Made by a program: the position numbers and the translations under genes | Shown here: in pieces, positions 1-5,044 of the stretch | How positions within the stretch are numbered: the first letter of the stretch is position 1 | Layout: every line of letters begins with the position of its first letter | Assembly (NCBI GenBank): GCA_026713205.1 | Contig: JAPOOY010000167.1 | Span: forward strand, 1-5,044 | DNA: 5,044 nt | Source of the DNA: Bdellovibrionales bacterium | Lineage (GTDB): Bacteria > Bdellovibrionota > Bdellovibrionia > Bdellovibrionales > UBA1609 | Reading direction: 5' to 3' | The notes under the pieces: model-generated | What the model saw: the letters and a program-made list of their open reading frames with translations, nothing else | What the model was told of the DNA's origin: nothing | Database searches by the model: none

Positions 1-2
1 TT

Positions 3-35
3 ATAACACAAACCGCTCTTGCGACAGAAACTTAA
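3..35 (+). CDS. Possible C-terminal tail of an upstream gene (mreC?), partial
   Basis: This frame is open from the window edge and encodes ten residues, ITQTALATET, followed by TAA at 33-35. In rod-shape operons mreC normally precedes mreD, and MreC proteins often end in a poorly conserved Thr/Ala/Pro-rich tail, so this could be the end of MreC. That is inference from gene order only: ten residues carry no family signal. The tail lies in the same frame as the MreD-like ORF that follows, so it could also be an earlier piece of mreD interrupted by a stop. Confidence 0.2.
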   Translation: MTQTALATET

Positions 36-65
36 ATATTTCACGGAATTACATCTCTATTCTCT

Positions 66-446
66 TTGCCATTTCTTTTTCTTTTTTCTCTGTACGCATC
101 CCCGGTTTTTACACTCAGTTTATTTTATGGAATAAGCGTTTTATCAACAGGCTTCTCGGTGGTGCCCTTTATCAATATATTTGCAGCTTATATACTCATA
201 TATGTTCCCACTATGTTCAGCTGTAACTTTTACCATTGGAAAGAATTTCGGTTCTTTTTTGTGGCCTGTGGAATTTGGGCTGTTTTCTTTCCTTTAATAT
301 TGAACATTTTATCCTACTTTTCCACACAACCCCATTTTGCCGCTCCTTCCTTATATCTCATCTTGATCAACGCCTTTCTCACTTCCCTTTGGGGCATTTT
401 ATTATATCCCCTCCTGAACAAATTACAGCTAAACCCGCGATCATAA
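66..446 (+). CDS. mreD: MreD-like rod-shape membrane protein, short at the N-terminus
   Basis: MreD is an inner-membrane part of the elongasome; with MreC and RodZ it connects cytoplasmic MreB filaments to the PBP2/RodA wall synthase. The 126 residues are almost entirely hydrophobic, with about four membrane segments (roughly 2-22, 30-49, 62-84, 95-118). Residues 20-30 (FYGISVLSTGF) match the position of the family's G-x-x-x-D-x-x-S-G region, with the usual Asp replaced by Val25, and the end (LTSLWGILLYPLLNKL) resembles the MreD C-terminus. Its place directly before mrdA and rodA is the strongest support. MreD is usually about 160-170 residues, so some 35 N-terminal residues seem to be missing. 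TTG at 66 is the only usual start codon in this frame after the TAA at 33-35, and no Shine-Dalgarno precedes it, so the start is doubtful. A frameshift or a non-standard start further upstream are alternatives. Confidence 0.62.
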   Translation: MPFLFLFSLYASPVFTLSLFYGISVLSTGFSVVPFINIFAAYILIYVPTMFSCNFYHWKEFRFFFVACGIWAVFFPLILNILSYFSTQPHFAAPSLYLILINAFLTSLWGILLYPLLNKLQLNPRS

Positions 447-2318
447 ATGTTTTTTTATACACAAAAAGAAGAGCAGGAAATTAAATCTCAGCAAATGGAT
501 TTCCTGCTTTTAAAAATTATTGTAGCAAGTTTTTTTATTTTGCTGGCTACACGACTTTGGTTTTTGCAAATTCGTCATGGTGACAAACTAAAAAACTATT
601 CAAATATCAATCGATTCAAACAACAAGCTCTTCTGGCTCCCAGAGGTCTCATGCTGGATCGTGAGGGAAAAATTCTCGTCACCAACGCCTCCACAGCTCA
701 ATTAAAAATTAACTTAAATGAAACAGAAAACCTGGAAGGTGTTTTAAAAAAACTGGCTTCAATAATCAATTGGTCCGAAGAAAAAATTAAAAACAAAATT
801 AACAAAAACAAAAAAAGATATGGGATTTTTCATCCCATCATTATAACAAGTCATTTAAATCTAAAGGAAATTCATGAATTAAAACTCCTTCACTGGATTC
901 ATCCGGAAATTTATGTAGAAGAAGGAGGCGCAAGAGTTTACCCATTAAAAGAAAATGGATCTCAAATTTTCGGTTTCGCAGGACAAGCCTCTCAAGAGGA
1001 TTTAAAAGATTTAAAAAATATTAAAAAAGGAGAGATGACCGGTAAGGCCGGTTTGGAAAAAACCTACAATAAATATCTAAGGGGGGAAGACGGCGTCGCT
1101 GTCATTGAAGTGGATGCTCATAACCGGATTTCCACTGAAACTCCCCTGCCTTTTCAACTTTTAAACCGAAAAATCCGGCAGGGACAGAACCTGTCTCTAA
1201 CAATTGACAAGGATATTCAAAAAGCCGCCTTTAAAGCGTTTCAGAGACAAGATGCCATTGGCCCCCGACAGGGAGCCGTCATTGCCATGAAGACTGACGG
1301 GGAAATTTTAGCCTGGGTCAGTTCTCCTGGATTTGACGGTAATGTGTTTTCCTCTGAAATAAGCAAATCTTTCTGGAAACAGTTTATCCAGGAAAATAAA
1401 AAATCTTTTATTAACAAAGGATTGCAGGAACACTATTCTCCAGGCTCCGCTTTTAAACCCTTTGTGGCCCTGGCCGCCTTGCAGGAAGAAATTATTACAG
1501 AAGAGACTTTGATTCACGCTCCGGCTGTCTTTCGGTTGGGAACTAAGATCTTTCATGATCACTCAAAAGTTGGTTACGGCAACATCAACCTGATAACCGC
1601 TTTGGAAAAATCATCCAATACTTTTTTTTATAAAATCGGACTGGAACTGGGCGCTGAAAAAATTGCAAAGTACGCCAAGCTCTTTCGTTTTGGCCGGAGG
1701 ACAAATATTGAATTACCAGGTGAAATAAAAGGATTGATTCCCACACCTCAATGGAAAAAGAAAGCCATCGGACAAGCCTGGCAAGAGGGGGAAACTCTCA
1801 CCTTTGCCATCGGGCAGGGAGCCTTACTGACGACACTTTTACAATTAACGATTGCCTATAATATCATCGCTACGGAAGGGCTTGTGGTACAACCCTTTCT
1901 GGTGAAAAGAATTGCCGGAAGCCGAATTCAACAACCAACGACATTGGATACCCTAACGGATCGTCTTGACAGACGCCATTTTAAAACAGTTAAAAAGGGT
2001 TTAAGAAAAGTGGTACAGGGCGCGGGAGGAACAGCTCGGTGGTGGAATCTTCCTGAAATACCTTTTTCCGGAAAAACCGGAACAGCCCAGGTGATTTCTT
2101 TTTCCTCGGAAAAAATCTTTAAAAAATGTAAACTGCTTCCCTTAGAGCAGCGACATCATGGATTGTTTGCTTCCTTTGCTCCCAGCCATTCCCCGGAAAT
2201 TATTGTTTCTGTTTTAACAGAACATTCCTGTCACGGTTCCACAGGCTCTGTCCCCATAGCAAGAGATATTATCAAAGCTTACTATAAAAAATATAAGAGC
2301 AATGAGGTGACCCAGTGA
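447..2318 (+). CDS. mrdA: Penicillin-binding protein 2, peptidoglycan D,D-transpeptidase of elongation
   Basis: PBP2 forms the 4,3 peptide cross-links in new lateral-wall peptidoglycan, acting in the periplasm in complex with RodA. The 623 residues are a normal class B PBP length. After a 17-residue cytoplasmic start comes one membrane anchor (about 18-42), then the pedestal domain with the APRGLMLDREG motif (64-74) and the GKAGLEKTY...LRGEDG block (199-216). The transpeptidase domain has all three active-site motifs: SAFK at 334-337 (nucleophile Ser334), SSN at 389-391, and KTGT at 543-546, plus the family's GQG at 456-458. The ATG at 447 abuts the mreD TAA and has no clear Shine-Dalgarno, which fits translational coupling; ATG at 495 (Met17) is possible but would leave almost no residues before the anchor. 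The 3' end overlaps rodA by 4 bases. Two Cys near the C-terminus (561, 595) could be a disulfide pair; this is speculative. Confidence 0.97.
   Translation: MFFYTQKEEQEIKSQQMDFLLLKIIVASFFILLATRLWFLQIRHGDKLKNYSNINRFKQQALLAPRGLMLDREGKILVTNASTAQLKINLNETENLEGVLKKLASIINWSEEKIKNKINKNKKRYGIFHPIIITSHLNLKEIHELKLLHWIHPEIYVEEGGARVYPLKENGSQIFGFAGQASQEDLKDLKNIKKGEMTGKAGLEKTYNKYLRGEDGVAVIEVDAHNRISTETPLPFQLLNRKIRQGQNLSLTIDKDIQKAAFKAFQRQDAIGPRQGAVIAMKTDGEILAWVSSPGFDGNVFSSEISKSFWKQFIQENKKSFINKGLQEHYSPGSAFKPFVALAALQEEIITEETLIHAPAVFRLGTKIFHDHSKVGYGNINLITALEKSSNTFFYKIGLELGAEKIAKYAKLFRFGRRTNIELPGEIKGLIPTPQWKKKAIGQAWQEGETLTFAIGQGALLTTLLQLTIAYNIIATEGLVVQPFLVKRIAGSRIQQPTTLDTLTDRLDRRHFKTVKKGLRKVVQGAGGTARWWNLPEIPFSGKTGTAQVISFSSEKIFKKCKLLPLEQRHHGLFASFAPSHSPEIIVSVLTEHSCHGSTGSVPIARDIIKAYYKKYKSNEVTQ
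2304..2310 (+). promoter_or_regulatory. Shine-Dalgarno for rodA
   Basis: GAGGTGA lies within the last codons of mrdA, four bases before the GTG at 2315. It is the clearest ribosome binding site in the window and settles the rodA start at a GTG that overlaps the mrdA stop (GTGA). The spacing is a little short. The overlap and internal site suggest that rodA translation is coupled to that of mrdA. Confidence 0.75.
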
Positions 2319-3430
2319 AAATTTTATATCATGAATTAATAAAGTTCTTTAAGAAAATTGATTTCCGATTTGTTGTTCTCATTTTAATACTTCAGGGAAT
2401 TGGATTGATTACTTTGTATAGCGCAACTCATGGAGCGTATTCTCTAAATAAATTTTTATTTAACCGGCAGATTCTATGGCTGTTTTCAGGTTGGCTGGTT
2501 TTTTTTATTCTTTATGGCATTGATTACTCTTTTCTTAAAAAAGTCGCCTGGCCGCTGTATTTTATTCATATTATTTTATTAATATTTACTTTGTTTTTTG
2601 GAGAGGAAAGTCAAAAAGTAAAAAGATGGATTGATTTAGGATTTTTTAATTATCAGCCCTCGGAATTTTTAAAATTTGTTTTGGTCTTGTTAGTTGCGCA
2701 CAAACTTTCATTTCAGGAATTTAAGAAAATCCTCTCCCTGGGACAACTTATAGAATACGGGCTTTTCATTGCTCTGCCCGTGGTATTAGTGGCAATCCAG
2801 CCTGACCTTGGAACAGCCGGTATAAGCATTTTACTTCTATCCACTTTGATTTTATTTAATGGTATAAGCAAAAAATCCTTTATCTGGATTGTCGCCATTC
2901 TCTGTATCAGCATCCCTTTCGCCTGGAAACTAGTCCTAAAACCCTACCAGAAAAACCGAATTACAAGTTTTATTCATCCTGAGAAAGATCCCAGAGGCAC
3001 AGGATATAATATCATCCAATCAAAAATTGCCATTGGAAGTGGAGGATTAAAAGGAAAAGGATTTTCAAAAGGGACTCAACATCAACTGCAATTTCTTCCC
3101 GAACGACATACGGATTTTATTTTCAGTGTTTTAAGTGAAGAATACGGGTTTCTTGGAAGCCTGGGAACTTTAATTTTATTTCTGCTTCTTATTTTCCTTA
3201 TACTCTCCTATGCGGCTCAGGCCCGAAATCGCTTTGGATGTTATTTATGTTTGGGTTCGGGGATGTTTTTATTTTGGCATATTCTGCTCAATCTGGCCAT
3301 GACTATGGGGCTGTTTCCCGTAACAGGATCCCCTCTCCCCCTCATGTCTTATGGAGGCTCTCACTCTTTAACCGCTATGGCTTTTTTAGGATTAGCCGCC
3401 TCTGTAAACAAGCAAAAGGACTTGTTTTAA
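2315..3430 (+). CDS. rodA: RodA, SEDS-family peptidoglycan glycosyltransferase of elongation
   Basis: RodA is the inner-membrane polymerase that joins lipid II disaccharides into glycan strands, working with PBP2. The 371 residues match the usual length (E. coli RodA is 370) and are mostly hydrophobic, with about ten membrane segments starting at residue 17. SEDS signatures are in order: LYSAT (34-38), RWIDLG (104-109) then QPSEFLK (114-120), QPDLGT (162-167), the RGTGYN...S.IAIGSGG...GKG stretch (227-249), LPERHTDFIFSV (261-272), and GSPLPLMSYGGS (338-349). Asp267 in HTDF corresponds, from family knowledge, to the essential catalytic Asp of RodA proteins, and Trp105 to another conserved functional residue. 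It starts with GTG, chosen because of the GAGGTGA site and the 4-base overlap with mrdA. FtsW is the main alternative, but the direct pairing with mrdA and mreD supports RodA. Nothing appears broken. Confidence 0.97.
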   Translation: MKILYHELIKFFKKIDFRFVVLILILQGIGLITLYSATHGAYSLNKFLFNRQILWLFSGWLVFFILYGIDYSFLKKVAWPLYFIHIILLIFTLFFGEESQKVKRWIDLGFFNYQPSEFLKFVLVLLVAHKLSFQEFKKILSLGQLIEYGLFIALPVVLVAIQPDLGTAGISILLLSTLILFNGISKKSFIWIVAILCISIPFAWKLVLKPYQKNRITSFIHPEKDPRGTGYNIIQSKIAIGSGGLKGKGFSKGTQHQLQFLPERHTDFIFSVLSEEYGFLGSLGTLILFLLLIFLILSYAAQARNRFGCYLCLGSGMFLFWHILLNLAMTMGLFPVTGSPLPLMSYGGSHSLTAMAFLGLAASVNKQKDLF

Positions 3431-3460
3431 AAAGAAAAAAATCTTAACATTAATTATTCA

Positions 3461-4336
3461 ATGTATCATGAAAGAATGTTCTCAAAACACGGACTGTTTT
3501 TAGTTCTTTTTCTAATAGCAGGGTGTCAGCCGGGTTCCCCACCTGTTTCACATTCACAATACAACCCTAAAGCCATTTCCCTGAGCTTTAACAATACACA
3601 ATTTAAATCCTGCCAGTATCCCGGAAACACACGAATAGCCCATTTTCCCATGTTTCATTATCCTCCCACTGGTTTTAAGGGAGATCAAAGAGAATTTGAA
3701 AGGGTGAGCATGTCACAATTTCAACTGCTCCACACTATTCTTTCTTATAGGCCATCTATTGCTGTTTTTTCAGAGGGCATTCTAACGGACCACTACAATA
3801 CCCACACCTACTCCCAGCTTGGGCAGGGAACAGATAGAACAACATTTTCACGGCTGGACAACACTGTATTCCAGCTTCAAGAACGATACAACACAGCCCA
3901 TCGTCTTTTTCCCGGAAAAGTCGTTCAACACTATGAATCTTTAACCGCCTCTCAAAAAGAGTTTCTTGCTCATACCGGTGGCGCTTTAACGGCCTGGCTT
4001 TTAGGACAAATTCCTGGAAATCATATTTATAAAACAGCTTCTGAACAGGATTTAGAGGCTGTCACATCAAACTTAAAGCGCATCAGTCTATTAAGATACA
4101 ATGGCAGTTTAGATATGCTTTTTAACGCGCCAGAGGGATCCGATCCAGACAGGGACTACTGGCTACTTCACTTTAGAGAAAGAAGAGTCCTGGAAGAAGT
4201 GAATAAATTTTACCGACAAAGGCGCCCTCATCCCCGTTTAGTGCTCATCGCTTACGGCGCTAATCATAGATTTAATGATGAATTTTCAGCGGGTTTCAGT
4301 GACGGCTCATTTTGCCTGGGATGGCATTCCCTCTGA
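3461..4336 (+). CDS. Predicted outer-membrane lipoprotein of unknown function; distant TIKI/ChaN/TraB-like features
   Basis: I do not recognise this 291-residue protein firmly. The N-terminus is a lipoprotein signal: a few charged residues, a hydrophobic core (GLFLVLFL, 11-18) and the lipobox IAGC with the lipidated Cys at 22. The next residue is Gln rather than Asp, which in the usual Lol rule favours the outer membrane. After a Pro/Ser linker the body is soluble. Three places recall the TIKI/TraB/ChaN/erythromycin-esterase fold: an early His cluster (RIAHFPMFHYP, 58-68), a strand ending in an acid (SIAVFSEG, 99-106), and a late RERRVLEEV (239-247) followed by VLIAYGANH (261-269). That fold binds metal or haem, or acts as a hydrolase, through such His/Glu residues; the assignment is tentative. 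Cys51 and Cys285 could form a disulfide. The start may be Met1 (ATG 3461) or Met6 (ATG 3476); neither has a good ribosome site. It follows rodA by 30 bases, so it may share that transcript. Confidence 0.85.
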   Translation: MYHERMFSKHGLFLVLFLIAGCQPGSPPVSHSQYNPKAISLSFNNTQFKSCQYPGNTRIAHFPMFHYPPTGFKGDQREFERVSMSQFQLLHTILSYRPSIAVFSEGILTDHYNTHTYSQLGQGTDRTTFSRLDNTVFQLQERYNTAHRLFPGKVVQHYESLTASQKEFLAHTGGALTAWLLGQIPGNHIYKTASEQDLEAVTSNLKRISLLRYNGSLDMLFNAPEGSDPDRDYWLLHFRERRVLEEVNKFYRQRRPHPRLVLIAYGANHRFNDEFSAGFSDGSFCLGWHSL

Positions 4337-4337
4337 C

Positions 4338-4366
4338 GGCCTTTTTTGATAAAACAGGCCTCTTTC
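4338..4366 (+). terminator. Probable Rho-independent terminator after the lipoprotein gene
   Basis: Two bases after the lipoprotein stop codon, GGCCT pairs with AGGCC and, after one T/C mismatch, TTTT pairs with AAAA around a GAT loop (hairpin 4338-4360). A T-rich but interrupted tail (TCTTTC) follows. The geometry suits a terminator closing the mreD-mrdA-rodA-lipoprotein unit. The tail is weak and the G+C part of the stem is only four pairs, so read-through is possible. Confidence 0.45.
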
Positions 4367-4378
4367 GGTTCTTCAATG

Positions 4379-4409
4379 CTCTAAATGCCATAAAAACAGT
4401 ATTTTAGAG
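4379..4409. repeat. Imperfect inverted repeat upstream of the response regulator
   Basis: CTCTAAA at 4379-4385 is the exact reverse complement of TTTAGAG at 4403-4409, with 17 bases between. Two further outer bases pair after a two-base gap (AA at 4375-4376 with TT at 4412-4413). It lies just upstream of the putative promoter, so it could be an operator for a dimeric regulator or a second weak hairpin. Seven-base arms in AT-rich DNA can arise by chance. Confidence 0.25.
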
Positions 4410-4418
4410 ACTTAAATT

Positions 4419-4446
4419 TAAAATTTTCCGGACATTCAGCCGATAA
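4419..4446 (+). promoter_or_regulatory. Sigma-28 (FliA)-like promoter before the response regulator
   Basis: TAAAATTT at 4419-4426 and GCCGATAA at 4439-4446 are separated by 12 bases. The enterobacterial FliA consensus is TAAAGTTT, 11 bases, GCCGATAA, so the -35 half matches in 7 of 8 bases, the -10 half in all 8, and the spacer is one base longer. A sigma-70 reading is also possible: GATAAT (4442-4447) as -10 with a poor TTAAAA (4418-4423) as -35. With either reading transcription would begin only a few bases before the ATG at 4457, giving a very short leader. That agrees with the absence of a Shine-Dalgarno, but it also makes chance a serious alternative. Confidence 0.4.
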
Positions 4447-4456
4447 TCCTTAAGCA

Positions 4457-5044
4457 ATGAAAGCTCTAATCATAGAAGACAACTCTGCATTTGCCAGCTG
4501 TTTGAAGGATTTACTAAGTGATAGAGGATGGAATGTAACATTAACTTCTTCCTGGGAAGAGGCGAAACCAATGTTAACCAGCTCTTATGATGTATTGCTT
4601 GTTGATATTCTTTTACCAAAAACAAGCGGAACTGAAATTTTAAACATAATTAAAGATCAACCCGCTATTCTTAACTCTCAATTTATTCTTATGAGCGGAC
4701 TTTTTACCGAACAATCCATGAAAGAAAAAATCCCCTTGCAGTTAAAATCCCGAACAATTTGCATGACAAAACCCATCAATGAAAAACTGTTAATGGAAAA
4801 CCTTAATGCATTTATGCAAAATAGAACCTTCACCGCCACAAGCATTGCCATAAAAAATGAACCAACGCCATCTTTTGATATTCCCAAAGACAGGTCTTTT
4901 CAGAGCTGTGAAGGTGTCAGCCTCCTTTTCAAAGCCCATAAAGCCAAATTTACCGGTGAATTGATAATTCATACCCAAGCGAATGAAACAATTGTTATTG
5001 AATTCAGCGAAGGAAATATCACCAAGGTTCCTTTTTCTCACAAA
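4457..5044 (+). CDS. Response regulator: receiver domain plus PATAN/DUF4388-like domain, 3' end beyond the window
   Basis: The first 196 codons are open to the window edge. Residues 1-120 form a CheY-like receiver with the full set of conserved residues: the acidic pair Glu7-Asp8 (IIEDN), the phosphoacceptor Asp50 (LLVDILLP), Ser80 (ILMSG) and Lys105 before Pro (TKP). It should be phosphorylated by a partner histidine kinase, which is not in the window. A polar linker (about 121-146) leads to residues 150-196, whose pattern (GVSLLFKAHKAKFTGEL, hydrophobic strand, IEFSEGNITKVPF) resembles the PATAN/DUF4388 domain found in gliding, motility and development regulators such as PatA. No DNA-binding domain is seen so far; the output may lie in the missing part. 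ATG at 4457 places the receiver motifs at their normal positions; there is no Shine-Dalgarno. The gene probably has its own promoter, as a hairpin and 120 bases separate it from the lipoprotein gene. Confidence 0.92.
   Translation, partial: MKALIIEDNSAFASCLKDLLSDRGWNVTLTSSWEEAKPMLTSSYDVLLVDILLPKTSGTEILNIIKDQPAILNSQFILMSGLFTEQSMKEKIPLQLKSRTICMTKPINEKLLMENLNAFMQNRTFTATSIAIKNEPTPSFDIPKDRSFQSCEGVSLLFKAHKAKFTGELIIHTQANETIVIEFSEGNITKVPFSHK

Noticed and set aside
495..497. Alternative ATG start for mrdA
   Set aside because: It would leave only one residue before the membrane anchor, the AGGA-like sequence upstream is too distant, and ATG 447 abuts the mreD stop as expected for coupled genes.
810..816. 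A7 run in mrdA as a programmed frameshift site
   Set aside because: The mrdA frame starts a codon at 810, so the run is not in the X-XXY-YYZ phase needed for classical -1 slippage, and the ORF continues intact with all downstream motifs.
1308..1562. Open frame on the - strand within mrdA
   Set aside because: It lies opposite the PBP2 transpeptidase core, including the SAFK region, and shows no protein-family pattern. It is a shadow of a certain gene.
3238..3447. Alternative + strand open frame over the end of rodA
   Set aside because: It overlaps the conserved C-terminal SEDS motif of RodA in another frame and has no family features.
3422..3450. Promoter for the lipoprotein gene (TTGTTT, 17 bases, TAACAT)
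   Set aside because: Only 3 of 6 and 4 of 6 bases match the sigma-70 hexamers in very AT-rich sequence, and the implied start would nearly touch the ATG. The evidence is too weak to annotate.
4678..5041. Two overlapping open frames on the - strand
   Set aside because: Both are antisense to the response regulator, whose receiver motifs are intact; neither has recognisable motifs.
1..5044. tRNA or rRNA genes, CRISPR arrays, insertion sequences or phage genes
   Set aside because: No array of direct repeats, transposase, long terminal inverted repeats or cloverleaf-like sequence was seen; the window is nearly filled by five coding regions on one strand.

Overview
The window reads as part of a low-GC, Gram-negative bacterial chromosome. 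Every supported gene lies on the + strand. Three points support a Gram-negative: a MreD/PBP2/RodA elongation cluster, a lipoprotein with a canonical lipobox and a non-Asp residue after the Cys, and a response regulator whose C-terminal part looks like a PATAN/DUF4388 domain. That last architecture is common in delta-proteobacterial lineages (Myxococcota, Bdellovibrionota and relatives) and in cyanobacteria. The lineage is an inference; no marker here fixes it.

Layout: (1) Positions 1-65 hold a short open tail ending in TAA at 33-35, perhaps the end of mreC, and then no clear ribosome site. (2) 66-446 is a short MreD-like membrane protein that seems to lack the usual N-terminal region. (3) 447-2318 is mrdA (PBP2, elongation transpeptidase); its ATG directly follows the mreD stop codon. 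(4) 2315-3430 is rodA/mrdB (SEDS glycosyltransferase), overlapping mrdA by 4 bases (GTGA). (5) 3461-4336 is a predicted lipoprotein of unknown function with a faint resemblance to the TIKI/TraB/ChaN superfamily. (6) 4337-4456 is an intergenic region with a terminator-like hairpin, a short inverted repeat and a promoter-like element close to the sigma-28 (FliA) consensus. (7) 4457-5044 is the first 196 codons of a response regulator that continues beyond the window.

How they work together: RodA polymerises lipid II into glycan strands, PBP2 cross-links them, and MreD belongs to the membrane scaffold that links this machinery to MreB. The tight spacing (TAA-ATG, then GTGA) suggests translational coupling and balanced production. 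The lipoprotein sits 30 bases after rodA and may be co-transcribed, so it could act in the envelope, but this is only positional evidence. The hairpin at 4338-4360 probably ends that unit. The response regulator looks like a separate unit and may be expressed with motility/chemotaxis genes if the sigma-28-like element is real.

Most of the window is ordinary housekeeping sequence. The parts most worth a second look are the unidentified lipoprotein, the incomplete mreD 5' end, and the sigma-28-like element placed only about 10 bases before the regulator's start codon.
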